A stretch of 64,000 nucleotides of DNA from contig VRVR01000044.1 in assembly GCA_009859145.1 (NCBI GenBank), positions 178,208-242,207 on the forward strand, in the 5' to 3' direction. Position 1 is the first letter of the stretch; each line of letters opens with the position of its first letter. The notes under the pieces were generated by a model that saw nothing but the letters and a program-made list of their open reading frames with translations, was not told the origin of the DNA and searched no databases. Origin of the DNA: Andalucia godoyi (lineage: Eukaryota; Discoba; Jakobea; Jakobida; Andaluciidae). This document shows positions 9,265 to 18,895 of the stretch, piece by piece. A program made the position numbers and the translations under genes.

Positions 9265-12174
9265 TTAGCACCTCTCAAATATGCGATACAGCTTTTCCAG
9301 GCTAGCGGCTTCAACAACGAATTTTGCAAAATGGGGCGACGGAAAGAAGAGAGTGCGCGACGCAGGATACAAAAAGGTAGAAACGTACGTTTGGATTGTC
9401 GAATCGGACACGAGGATTGGAGAGGCATCGTCTCCATCGTCGCACATTTCAGACGCATTCTGCGGAAGAGAAAAGAACCACCCCAGAGCTTTGCAGACCG
9501 ATCGGAAACACGGTTCTTCGTCGGACCAATCGACATCCAGTGCAAGGCGACAAAGAAGCTCGGGCACCCGACACAGCGGAGGGACATAGCCCGGGGCAAG
9601 GGCTGGAAGAGACATCAAAAGAGAGCCTCCATTCGTAAGCTTCAAAGAAAGATATTCCTCCAGCAGGTCAGCATGCATCCCAAGAATCTCAACCACCGAT
9701 TTTGTCTCTCGCTCGATCACCGCCGAGTCCGAGCACTTCTGCGCAAGGTACAGGCGAACGCTGTCTTCGATCGGAAGCGGCTCCTCAAGAGAAATCTTGT
9801 GCGAAAATCGCCCAAATCGCAGAGCCGCAGCATGTTCGCCCAACAAGACGCTCAAGACCTGGTGCTGAACAAGAAACAGTTTGGTCCGAAATTGGATGAG
9901 CGAGTATCTGCAATTCACATAGCCCACATACACATGTCGTTTGAAAATCTCCACAAGCTCTGGATCACTGTAGCGCACAATATCGTCCTTCATGCGATTG
10001 AGAGAATCAAGATCCAAATATTCGACACGAAAACAAGCACGTAGATTTGCCGGAACATCTTGCTCGCTTTGAACGACGACGGCGGTACTTTGGATGGGAA
10101 TTGTGGTCATTCCGACCTCCTCGTCCTCCATATCCATGCGCTCCACACCAGAATTCGAGTACAGTGACTGATTCGAAGACGGTTGTACCGCCCCAGCATC
10201 TGCGAGGATAGAGACCGCCGGCGGCAGACCGCGCTCATGCTTGGGGCAACAAACGTTGGGAGATGGGCCCTCTAAGATTCCCTGGGAAGGTGGTGATCCG
10301 AGGACCGCAGCAGCGGCTGGCGATGCAGAAGCCTCAGGCAAAGGAGACGCAGTTGAGGGAAAGACTACCGCCTTCTTAGAAAATGACGGCCGCATAAACA
10401 TGTTCAAGTTTGTTTGCGAGAATTCCGTGCGGTCCTTTTTGTATGGAAGAGGAGCTGCGATCGTTTGCGAACTCTGCGAAAAAGGAGTAAGCACAGATGC
10501 AAATGTTCGAGGCTTCTTTGCTACCGTTTCCATAACGGGTGCATCTCGAAGAGAAGAAGAAGAAGAAGAAGAAGAAGAAGAAGATGATGATTGTGGTTTT
10601 CGAACCAGAGATACAACGTCGTCCGAGTTTGAGTCGTCATCATCATCATCATCATCATCATCATCGTCGTCGTCGTCGTCTTTCAAAATGTCGTCGATGG
10701 CCATACGAGAGGATCGTTGCACCTTGGTTTTCGTATTGATTTCCTCACTACTTCCAGAGACTGGTCTGGATCGTTTTGACGTGGAAGTCGGGTCTTCCTC
10801 CTCCTCGTCGTCATCGAGACCAATGTTGCCAACAGGAGGAGCCGAGGTACGGACGACAAACTTCGAAGAGACCTCTTCTTCTGCCAAGGCATCTACCGCT
10901 CGATTGAGCAAACTGTTAGAGCGCACAGTCTGTGTCGTGAACGTCCTCGACTGCACCGATACTCCAATGTGTGTCTCAAACAGGCTGCGGATACGGAAAA
11001 TGATCTCTTCCTCACCAAGCATTGCGACCTCCTTCTTCGTAGGATGAACGTTCGCGTCCAGAAACTCAGGGGGAATATCCAGTGATAGGTACACGAAAGG
11101 CCTCCCATGATTTGGAAGGATTTGAAGATAAAAGGAGTCGATGGCCTTTTTGATTTTGGAAGACTCGACAAGGCGATTATTGATAAACAGCACAAAAATG
11201 GATTTCTTCGTCGAGTAGTTGGCGTTTGTAGCAGCAACATTGATTTTGCAACACTTTGCGATTTTTTGCGCCTCTGAAAATAGCTCTCTTCTTCTCGCGT
11301 CTGCCACGCCATTGGATTCGGTGCTGTCACCAGTGAGTTGTTCCTCCGCAAACTCCACAAGGTTGCCAGCAATCTGCGGCCCATACAGGATCTTGACTGC
11401 ATCTTTCCGATGGGAGGACGCACCTCCCGAAGTGAAGAAGTCGCTCGTTGCAGAATTCAGCGGGCCGTCCGCAATCTTCTTGACGTGAAAAGAAACCTTG
11501 TGGTAGTGCAATGCGTACCTCCGAACAATGTCTGCGATGCGAGCGTATTCTTCTGTTGACGATCCAGCAAAGGCAGATTTTCGCGTCGGCATGCTGTAGA
11601 ACATGTCTTCGACGGAAATCGTGGTTCCCGGAGTTCCAGCGCACGGCACGGGATCCGAAAGAAGCTTTCCATCAAGATACTTGGCCCTGTAGGCACATAT
11701 CGAATCGTTTGTTTTTGTCGTCACACTGAAATGGGCGACATGTGAAATTGACGCAAGGGCCTCTCCACGAAACCCAAACGTCGTCAGCCTCGACAAGTCG
11801 TCAAACTGCGATATCTTTGAAGTCGCAAATCGCTCGCAGAGCAACCCAAGGTCGTCCAATCGAATCCCGGAGCCATTATCCGAGATCATCAGTTGCTTCA
11901 GTCCGCCCGACTTAATCGACACTGTAATTTGCGTAGCACCTGCATCTAGACTGTTCTCAAGCATCTCCTTTACTGCCGAGCTTGGTCGCTGGATCACCTC
12001 TCCAGCCGCTATTCGGTTAATCACAACCGCATCAAGCTTTCGAATCGCTCGACTCGCCCGAACAACCTCCACACTCTCTCTTCCTCCTTCTCCATCTTCT
12101 TGTGCGTCGTCGCGTTGTCGCTGTTGATGCTGTCTGCTTTCATCATTTTCAGAAACGCCACACTCCACCATCAT
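9265..12174 (-). CDS. MLH1: DNA mismatch repair protein MLH1
   Basis: 969 residues. The MutL GHKL ATPase is complete: VINRIAAGEVIQRP, MLENSLDAGAT (motif I, Asn74), ISDNGSGI (motif II), RFATSKI and GFRGEALASI (motif III). The C-terminus ends FERC, the signature eukaryotic MLH1 tail that contributes to the MutL-alpha endonuclease site of its PMS partner. It acts in nuclear mismatch repair and meiotic crossover resolution. It is longer than typical MLH1 (about 750 residues) because the linker (about 480-720) is expanded by trinucleotide-encoded Asp, Glu and Ser runs (complement of 10552-10680 and 10797-10815). It shares a 0.6-kb divergent upstream region with Rrp6. Confidence 0.96.
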   Translation of the reverse strand: MMVECGVSENDESRQHQQRQRDDAQEDGEGGRESVEVVRASRAIRKLDAVVINRIAAGEVIQRPSSAVKEMLENSLDAGATQITVSIKSGGLKQLMISDNGSGIRLDDLGLLCERFATSKISQFDDLSRLTTFGFRGEALASISHVAHFSVTTKTNDSICAYRAKYLDGKLLSDPVPCAGTPGTTISVEDMFYSMPTRKSAFAGSSTEEYARIADIVRRYALHYHKVSFHVKKIADGPLNSATSDFFTSGGASSHRKDAVKILYGPQIAGNLVEFAEEQLTGDSTESNGVADARRRELFSEAQKIAKCCKINVAATNANYSTKKSIFVLFINNRLVESSKIKKAIDSFYLQILPNHGRPFVYLSLDIPPEFLDANVHPTKKEVAMLGEEEIIFRIRSLFETHIGVSVQSRTFTTQTVRSNSLLNRAVDALAEEEVSSKFVVRTSAPPVGNIGLDDDEEEEDPTSTSKRSRPVSGSSEEINTKTKVQRSSRMAIDDILKDDDDDDDDDDDDDDDDSNSDDVVSLVRKPQSSSSSSSSSSSSSLRDAPVMETVAKKPRTFASVLTPFSQSSQTIAAPLPYKKDRTEFSQTNLNMFMRPSFSKKAVVFPSTASPLPEASASPAAAAVLGSPPSQGILEGPSPNVCCPKHERGLPPAVSILADAGAVQPSSNQSLYSNSGVERMDMEDEEVGMTTIPIQSTAVVVQSEQDVPANLRACFRVEYLDLDSLNRMKDDIVRYSDPELVEIFKRHVYVGYVNCRYSLIQFRTKLFLVQHQVLSVLLGEHAAALRFGRFSHKISLEEPLPIEDSVRLYLAQKCSDSAVIERETKSVVEILGMHADLLEEYLSLKLTNGGSLLMSLPALAPGYVPPLCRVPELLCRLALDVDWSDEEPCFRSVCKALGWFFSLPQNASEMCDDGDDASPILVSDSTIQTYVSTFLYPASRTLFFPSPHFAKFVVEAASLEKLYRIFERC

Positions 12175-12758
12175 CTTTTCCCGAGCCCAAAGTACGAGGA
12201 GAGGGATATTAAAAAAACCAAAATAATAATTATAATAATAATAATAACAACAACAACAACAATAACAACAACAAATATTAAAAGAAAAAAAAAGAAAGGT
12301 GTAAAATGCGCAGAGACACGAAGTTCAGCGACTTTTTCAGATTCCCACAAAGAAAGCCGAAGAGTCGGGGAAAAAGAAAAAGAAAAATGGAGGGATTCCT
12401 TTCGGACAAATCCCCGCTGTTTCCCGGGAAAAAGCCCCATCGACTTGTACGGCAGGTGGCTCTCCGGTTTCTCAACGACTGTAGAAACGCCCCCCCTCCA
12501 AAAAAAAAAAAAAGAAAACAGAAAACAGAAAACCATAACAAAACTACAAAACAACCGCGACTTTTCCTATTTAATGATTTGTATTTATTATAATTTTTTA
12601 TTTTCCTTCTTCTTCCATTTCTCAATGGACTGTCCTTTTGCCAGCATCTCTTCAGTTTGAATTCAGTTCAGTGGCAGTTTACGCCAAAAAAAGAAGAGAG
12701 TGGACATTGTGAGAATAGCAACATTGCATCTGCACGAATTCAACGGTATTTTTTGAGG
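12175..12758. other. Divergent MLH1/RRP6 promoter region
   Basis: The 0.58-kb stretch between the two divergent starts has AAT/AAC trinucleotide repeats (about 12218-12275), a palindrome TTTCCCGGGAAA near 12420, and a C-run followed by an A-run near 12488-12510. No coding or RNA gene is supported. Confidence 0.45.
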
Positions 12759-14993
12759 ATGTTGAGAACCGGGTTCAACACCCGCGAATCTGTGCTGGAT
12801 TTTCAAAAGGCGGTTGGGCAAGCGGTCAAGTCTGCGAGTCTGGCGTCGACTTCGTTCATGAAGCAGCCGGCGTCGGGCATGACTCCGGCGATTGAGGAGC
12901 AGACGCTGGCTGTCAGATCGCGTGTCTCGAAGCTTCTGGAGTCGTTTATGGGCAAGTTCCGAGTCGCGGATGTGATGCTGGAAGACACGGATACGGTCGG
13001 CGACATGTTTCTGGACCGAATTGACTACTATTTGGACGAAGCGAATGGGCTGCATAAGAAATCATCTGTCGTTTCTGGTTCATCGGCGCTGAGCAAGCAG
13101 CAGCAGCAGGCGCCAAAGAAGATCAAGTTTTCGGACGTCGATAATTCTAACACGAGGTTTATGCCCAGAATCACAAGAAAGCCGAATGCACTGGCTGCGC
13201 TCCCCGAATATGCAAAGCTGGATCTATCTGTACCCAAAGTCGCAATCGATGAAGTGCTGATACAGCAGTACGGATCTCCGCAGATATGGAAATCTCTGGA
13301 GGAAGAAGAGCGCAAGCTGAAGGAGTCTATTGCGCCGCATCCATATTCTGTGGAGATCGAGAGTTTGGAAGGCAGCTCGCACCGCGATCTGTCTGCTATT
13401 TCAAGCGCGAATCCGTTTTCGCATCTGCTGGAGAATTTTGAAGGGACTCGGGCTGTGTGGGTGGATACTGCGGCTGCTCTGGGTCAAATGGTGTCCGAAA
13501 TCGAGCACTCGGCAGTACGTGTCGTTGCCGTCGATCTGGAGGCACACGCATACCGGTCTTTCCAAGGAATTGTATGTCTGATGCAGGTTTCCGTGAGCGA
13601 GCGGGACTACCTGGTGGATACGATTGCTCTGAGATCGTCCATTGGACCGGCGCTCTTGCCAATCTTCTCCGATCCAAAATTTGTCAAGGTTCTCCACGGT
13701 GCCGATATGGACGTCCTGTGGCTCCAGCGTGATTTTGGGATATATGTAGTCAACCTGTTTGACACCGGCCAGGCCGCTCGGATTCTTGGTTTAGATTCCG
13801 CCGGCTATGCGCATTCGTTGGTCCAGTACTGCAATGTCGTTACCGACAAGAAGTTTCAGCTTGCAGACTGGAGAATCCGTCCGCTGACAGAAGAAATGTC
13901 GCGTTACGCACGCATGGATTCTCATTTTCTTTTGTACATTTTTGCGCAGATGACCAAGGAATTATCGGAGAAGAACCTTTTGCAAGAGTGCTTTGCGCGC
14001 AGCGATGCAGTTGCTCTCAAGATGTACGAGAAGGATCTCTTGACGGACAGATCTCACGTGTTTGCCCTGCGAAAGTATGAAACATCTGGCAGAGGGAAAT
14101 TGACGGCCAATCAACGCGCGGCCTTTCGTGAATTGTACCACTGGCGAGATCGGCTGGCTCGGTTTGAAGACGAATCTGTTCAGTTTGTTTGCCCGAATGC
14201 TGTGCTAGCATCCATCGCTGTTACGCTTCCGACCGATCGCGATGGCTTGCTGCGCTCCTGCAACCCCCGTGTGCCGTACCTTGTCCGGAAGTATGCGGAT
14301 GATTTGGTTAGGATGATTCTTGCGTGCAAATCGAATACAGAATCCTCGTCCACTGCGTTTCCCGATATGGATTCGACGTCGGCTCTCTCTTTCTACATTT
14401 CTCACGAGCCCGAGAACATGGCTGCCGAAATCGCGAAGAACTTGTCTTCACCCACTTCTGTTCCCGTTGTGTTCCCACGGCGTCTGGAACTCAGAATGTC
14501 TCCGGAGCCGTCTGCAAAGACGTTTGCGAGTGCCCCATCATGGAACCGAACGCAACTGCAAGTCATGCAAGTGTTTCAGTCTTTTGTTCCTGTGTTTCCG
14601 GCAGTGAAGCTTGCATCACGCGAAGAAACACGGGCTGTCCAAGAAGCTATGGCAAAAGAAGCAGCCGCAGCGACTGCAGCTACCAAGAATTATTCCACCG
14701 CAGCTTCTTCCGAAAAGGCACAGCCAATATTTGCCGCCGCTGCCGAAGAAGAAGAAGAAGAGGATCAGCCATTTGATGTTCTCAAGATCCAGCAGCCTTC
14801 TGCAAAGAAGCGAAAACTCAACGAAGAGGAATTCAAGCCGGTGGATCTTCTTGCGGAATCGAAGAAGCAAGTCTCGGTCGCAGTCGCCAAATCTGAAGAA
14901 CCTGCGTTCCGGATTACTGAGCCTGCAGAGAGTGCAGCAAACGTGTACAAACCCCGAATCAAGCGATCCAAGAATCGTTCCGCTGTCCTGTAA
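12759..14993 (+). CDS. RRP6: Exosome 3'-5' exoribonuclease Rrp6/EXOSC10
   Basis: 744 residues from the ATG at 12759; an upstream in-frame ATG at 12657 would add 34 unconvincing residues. The DEDD-Y nuclease is intact: DLE (Asp259, Glu261), HGAD (Asp316), and YARMD (Tyr383, Asp387). RSFQGIVCLMQVS and DWRIRPL are typical of Rrp6. An HRDC domain follows at about 430-515. The N-terminus has the helical region that binds Rrp47/C1D, and the C-terminal tail is basic with nuclear-localisation-like PSAKKRK and RIKRSKNR. The protein trims rRNA and snoRNA precursors and degrades nuclear RNA. Confidence 0.95.
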   Translation: MLRTGFNTRESVLDFQKAVGQAVKSASLASTSFMKQPASGMTPAIEEQTLAVRSRVSKLLESFMGKFRVADVMLEDTDTVGDMFLDRIDYYLDEANGLHKKSSVVSGSSALSKQQQQAPKKIKFSDVDNSNTRFMPRITRKPNALAALPEYAKLDLSVPKVAIDEVLIQQYGSPQIWKSLEEEERKLKESIAPHPYSVEIESLEGSSHRDLSAISSANPFSHLLENFEGTRAVWVDTAAALGQMVSEIEHSAVRVVAVDLEAHAYRSFQGIVCLMQVSVSERDYLVDTIALRSSIGPALLPIFSDPKFVKVLHGADMDVLWLQRDFGIYVVNLFDTGQAARILGLDSAGYAHSLVQYCNVVTDKKFQLADWRIRPLTEEMSRYARMDSHFLLYIFAQMTKELSEKNLLQECFARSDAVALKMYEKDLLTDRSHVFALRKYETSGRGKLTANQRAAFRELYHWRDRLARFEDESVQFVCPNAVLASIAVTLPTDRDGLLRSCNPRVPYLVRKYADDLVRMILACKSNTESSSTAFPDMDSTSALSFYISHEPENMAAEIAKNLSSPTSVPVVFPRRLELRMSPEPSAKTFASAPSWNRTQLQVMQVFQSFVPVFPAVKLASREETRAVQEAMAKEAAAATAATKNYSTAASSEKAQPIFAAAAEEEEEEDQPFDVLKIQQPSAKKRKLNEEEFKPVDLLAESKKQVSVAVAKSEEPAFRITEPAESAANVYKPRIKRSKNRSAVL

Positions 14994-15112
14994 ACGAAAA
15001 CAACAGCACCTTCCATGATTACCGTTGCCGTCGTTGCCATCTTCTTTTGGTACCTTCCCCGTTACTTCATGTTAATTGCTGCTGCATTAATTTTTGTATT
15101 TTGTATTTGTAC

Positions 15113-15727
15113 TCATTCCCAGAACTTCTCACTGGACAGCCACGGACCAAGTGCAAACAGCAGCCCATGTTCATATGCGGCCTGTCGACCCAGATGTCCA
15201 TCCGTCAAGATGCCCATTGCACCGAGGCCTGATCGAACGTCGGTCAGCCCCGTCAGGGAATCAATGACGTCTGCCAGTTCTTTCCCTTCATTCAAAATTG
15301 GATGAATCAGAGGCCCACGCATCTCAAACCGCGCAGAAGACCCGTAGCCCACACGGCCAGCCGAATCGATCACTGCCATCCACCCACACTCAAAATACTT
15401 GGTCTCTCCCGTCGAGAACTCCACAGTTTCCACTCCGCCCTCGAGTCCGACTCCAAAACAGAGCGTCTGACCGTCCGTCAGACTCTGTGCGAACTCGTCA
15501 GCAACCACCGCCAGCGACTTTCTCGCACGATTCACAGCTCCCTCAATCGTCGCTGCCGCTGTCATTGGCTGTGCCGAGACATCCGAAGAAACCGCCAAGC
15601 CAACCACCTGCAGTTCAACATTCGGAAACACTCGCGCAAAAATCGCTTCCACAGTACCCACTTTAGCCTTGTTGGTCGACCCAACTCCAACTACCATCTT
15701 CGTCACTCGCTCTGGTACCACCACCAT
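15113..15727 (-). CDS. Inosine/xanthosine triphosphatase, YjjX (DUF84) family
   Basis: 204 residues from the ATG at 15727; an alternative start at 15697 gives MVVGVGSTNKAKV and the tighter family N-terminus. Family landmarks: VGSTNKAKV (nucleotide-binding start), SAQPMTAAATIEGAVNRAR, GVGLEGGVE, GPLIHPILNEGKELADVID and GLGAMGILTDG. YjjX enzymes hydrolyse non-canonical ITP and XTP and so clean the nucleotide pool. The length is close to bacterial and protist homologues. It is convergent with RRP6, 119 bases apart. Confidence 0.88.
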   Translation of the reverse strand: MVVVPERVTKMVVGVGSTNKAKVGTVEAIFARVFPNVELQVVGLAVSSDVSAQPMTAAATIEGAVNRARKSLAVVADEFAQSLTDGQTLCFGVGLEGGVETVEFSTGETKYFECGWMAVIDSAGRVGYGSSARFEMRGPLIHPILNEGKELADVIDSLTGLTDVRSGLGAMGILTDGHLGRQAAYEHGLLFALGPWLSSEKFWE

Positions 15728-16436
15728 TCCAGCCACTCTCCTGATTTTCCCTTTAGAAATTAACGGAAAGGACGTGTTTTTGTTTTGTTCTCTTCCTTCT
15801 TCTTTTTTCTAGTGAAGTTTTCTTTTAATGTTAAGAGTGTATGTTTGCTGTTCTCTCGCGGTTCGCAACTTCCCGCATTCCCCGCGCAGTCGGAGGATTT
15901 TGCTGTCGAGAAAGATCCGATAACCCAGCATTGGGCAAGGTTGTTGGATTTTTGAACAACAGGCAGCGCAAAAGCAAGACTGTTACATACATGGCCTGGC
16001 GGGTGCCGTTGAAGGAGGCGTCGGATTCTAGTGTTATAGCCGTTTCTTCTATGGTGCAGTAACGGTAATTCGCGGACGTTGCTGGCTGCAGTCATAACGT
16101 CGATTACTTGACGACCACGCATCCATGCTGAGAAATTTTTTACTGTTGTAAGTTTGTTCTTTGGATGTGTCACCGCAAAGATCAAACTGTCTATCGAGAA
16201 GACATGCTCTGCTAAAAAGGCAGAAGGCCGGGCGGGACACAAAAAGAGGAAAGACATGGAAAGCTCAAAAAACACCGGCGTGATACGACTTTTACTGCAA
16301 GCAAGCCACCTAATGGTCCATCCATCCATTCATTCAAATAGTAGAAGTGATAAACGATTCGACACTACGCTGGGCGTACGGACAATTCGACAAACGGTAC
16401 CAAAATGTCCAGTCGACCGAAAACAGAAGATCATTC
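15728..16436. other. Intergenic region, one small ORF
   Basis: This 0.7-kb gap lies between the NTPase start and the 3' end of cystathionine gamma-lyase. Only the 73-codon frame listed separately looks at all protein-like. The longer overlapping minus-strand frame (15760-16329) has no recognisable domain and ends in a Lys/Thr-rich translation of an A-rich tract. Confidence 0.4.
15841..16062 (+). CDS. Possible small protein with presequence-like N-terminus
   Basis: 73 residues. The first ~22 (MFAVLSRFATSRIPRAVGGF) are rich in Arg, Ser and hydrophobics and lack acids, as in mitochondrial targeting peptides. The rest is a basic, otherwise anonymous sequence (ALGKVVGFLNNRQRKSKTVT). No homologue is recognised and no polyadenylation signal is obvious. 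It may be one exon of a spliced gene or a chance frame. Confidence 0.25.
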   Translation: MFAVLSRFATSRIPRAVGGFCCRERSDNPALGKVVGFLNNRQRKSKTVTYMAWRVPLKEASDSSVIAVSSMVQ

Positions 16437-17690
16437 TTACTGGACGAAATCAAGCGCGCGTTTAACGTCTGCAAGCAGATCGTCGCATTCTTCGATGCCG
16501 AACGAGAGTCTCACGAGTCCATCATCGATTCCGAGCATGGCTCTGTGTTCAGCAGGAACGGATGCATGAGTCATGCTTGCCGGATGCTCGGCCAGGGACT
16601 CGACGCCTCCGAGGGATTCTGCAAGTGCGAAGAACGTGAGATTCTTCAAAAACGCATGGGCATTGGGCAGCCCTCCCCGGAGCACAACAGTGACCATTCC
16701 ACCGAAGCACTTCATCTGACGCGCTGCAAGCTGGTGCTGCGGATGGCTCTTCAGCCCTGGATAAATGACCTTTTGAATCTTTCCAGCATGCTTGTCGGCG
16801 ATGTTCGCGTCCATAAGCGACTCGAGATACGTCGACACAGTCGTTGCATTCGTTTCCGCCGCCCGCATTCTGAGATGCAGGGTTTTCAGTCCACGAAGAG
16901 CCAAATAGCAGTCAAACGGCGACGGGGTAGCGCCGATTGCATTTTGATGGAACTTGAGTTGGGCGGCAAGTTCAGGAGTACCAGTGATCACAACGCCCAT
17001 CACGACGTCAGAGTGTCCACCAATGTACTTTGTCACCGAGTGCAGCACAATGTCTGCACCGAGCTTGAGCGGGTTCTGAGCATACGGCGACATGAACGTG
17101 TTATCCACCAGCAACAGTGCTCCGGCCTCGTGAGCAATCGCCGCCGCACGGGCAATGTCAACGAGCTTCAGCGTGGGGTTTGTCGGTGTTTCGATCCAGA
17201 TCAGCTTCGCTGGCTTTGCCTTCACCAGCTTCTCAAACTCGGAAGATCCATCATGGTCAAACGCCGTCGTCTGCACCTTGTCCGAGCTTGCACACATGTC
17301 GACGAACGAAAACTCGATTCCATAGTGCGCAAAGCAGCGGCGGAAAAGCCTCTGCGTGCCCCCATACACATCGTCCACCACAATGACATGATCACCCGGC
17401 TTGCACAGCGTATGAATAACCGTTGTGGAAGCACCAAGCCCCGATCCAAACGCAAACGCATGTGTTCCGTGTTCTGTTGCCGCCACCGCCTCTTCAAACG
17501 CCTGCCGAGTTGGGTTTCCAGATCGGGCATAGTCGTAGTGGCCGGGATAAAGCTGCGCTGGAGCATGCTGCGCAAACGTCGTCGACAGCGAAATCGGTGT
17601 AATCACCGCTCCAGTATTAGGATCCGGGTCCTGGCCGACATGGATAGCCTTGGTGCCAAAGCCCCAGCTGTGGTGGTTAGATGGGTCCAT
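16437..17690 (-). CDS. Cystathionine gamma-lyase
   Basis: 417 residues from the ATG at 17690; the open frame extends to 18236 through low-complexity sequence that does not belong to the family. It is a PLP enzyme of the Cys/Met metabolism family that cleaves cystathionine to cysteine, 2-oxobutyrate and ammonia. Visible: YDYARSGNPTR (Tyr and Arg phosphate binders), VDDVYGGT, WIETPTNPTLK, LLVDNTFMSPY, the PLP lysine Lys221 in SVTKYIGGHSDVVMG, and ESLGGVESLAEHPASMTHAS with the Glu typical of gamma-lyases. The length equals animal CTH. A cystathionine gamma-synthase or beta-lyase role is less likely but not excluded. Reverse transsulfuration is the likely pathway. Confidence 0.92.
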   Translation of the reverse strand: MDPSNHHSWGFGTKAIHVGQDPDPNTGAVITPISLSTTFAQHAPAQLYPGHYDYARSGNPTRQAFEEAVAATEHGTHAFAFGSGLGASTTVIHTLCKPGDHVIVVDDVYGGTQRLFRRCFAHYGIEFSFVDMCASSDKVQTTAFDHDGSSEFEKLVKAKPAKLIWIETPTNPTLKLVDIARAAAIAHEAGALLLVDNTFMSPYAQNPLKLGADIVLHSVTKYIGGHSDVVMGVVITGTPELAAQLKFHQNAIGATPSPFDCYLALRGLKTLHLRMRAAETNATTVSTYLESLMDANIADKHAGKIQKVIYPGLKSHPQHQLAARQMKCFGGMVTVVLRGGLPNAHAFLKNLTFFALAESLGGVESLAEHPASMTHASVPAEHRAMLGIDDGLVRLSFGIEECDDLLADVKRALDFVQ

Positions 17691-17888
17691 GTTCTCTGCT
17701 ACGGTTGCTACTGCTATCCACGATGCGTTTATCCTCTTCCAATACAAGCGAAATCGCAAACGGAAACGGTTACAACAGGAAGAAAAAGAAAAAGAAAATA
17801 TATATATATAATATACAGAATAAAATAAAACAAATAAATAAATTGAACAAGAGAAAACGAATCGAGAGATTGAAGATATGGAAAGGGA

Positions 17889-17921
<33 letters not shown>

Positions 17922-18895
17922 GACAAAAGGCGGAACTGCTGTGGAGTTCCTGTTGAATTGGACTGTACGACTACAGTTGGGACTACGACAGAAATGGAGT
18001 CTATCCGTCAGTCGGGGGGCGGCCGACGACTGTTGCGATCGTTTGCACTCTGCAGCAGCTTCCCTTTGTGCTGAATGCGTTCTTCCTTCTGCTCCCTCGA
18101 ATGCCAGCGGGGAGCAGCTAGCAATCAGCAAACCACAAAGCGCTGTTCTGTCGAAGGCAGGATCGAGCAGGCTGCCTTGTGCGGCGTGGCTGGGCGCAGT
18201 GCGGACAGACATTGGGGCTTTGTGACAGTTCCCCAATGTTTTTGAGAGTGCTCGGAAGCTGCTTTGTCAAGAGGAGAAGTTCCCCCAATTCGAGCTTTCC
18301 TTGTCTGCTCGTACAGAGCCCTGCAAGTGTAGCACCGTGCCTGCTTCTCTGGATGGTCTCCGAACAAATTGTTGCAGTCTGCTCTTACCAGCCTTGCACC
18401 AAAAGGCTCCTGCTTTGCTTGCATACTCTCCAGTTCTCTGCAACTGGAGTGCTGGTTGCCGATAGGATGAGCCTTCCACGCGGACATCTGCTTCCATTTT
18501 CAGAATGTGTGTGTGGTCTGGCGGTCTGGCGGTCCCATCGCTGGCGGTCCACCTGCCGGGCCCAATTTCGATTTCTGCATGTGCGAATCCTGCTTTCAGT
18601 TAAGTCCACCAACAAGTCCCCCCCGCCTAACTGACAGAGCTTTTTTAAATTTAATTTACATACTTCTTCTTCTGCTGTGCTTCGTCATTCTCCTTGTTCT
18701 TCTTTCTCTGCAGTACTTCCCTCTTTCACTTTCTATAAAGATCATCTCTATTTCCTCTTTGCGGTGTCCGTGTGCATGCGCATCTGGTGACCATTCGCAC
18801 GCTAACGGTCGTTGAGAAGGCGATTGTGTGCATTCGTTCTTCTTTTACACATACTTTACGTAGAGATAGTTTCTTGAGGAGGGCGACAGTCGGTA
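17691..18895. other. 1.2-kb divergent intergenic region
   Basis: The region separates cystathionine gamma-lyase from the Ser-rich orphan. It contains a short TA run at about 17800-17812, a (GA)n run at about 17889-17912, direct repeats of CTGGCGGT near 18519-18550, and a TATA-like TTCTATAAAG near 18730, about 165 bases before the next ATG. Frames on both strands at 18125-18634 reach 150 codons but look like neither a known domain nor each other. I see no supported gene. Confidence 0.4.

Noticed and set aside
16347-17828. 493-codon plus-strand frame across cystathionine gamma-lyase
   Set aside because: Arg/His-rich antisense of a clear enzyme gene; no recognisable domain.
17691-18236. N-terminal extension of the cystathionine gamma-lyase frame
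   Set aside because: Translates GA and TA repeats into Ser/Leu and Ile/Tyr runs; the family N-terminus starts at the ATG at 17690.
18125-18634. Overlapping frames of 120-151 codons on both strands
   Set aside because: No family resemblance and no supporting signals. A Cys-x2-Cys in the minus-strand frame is isolated.
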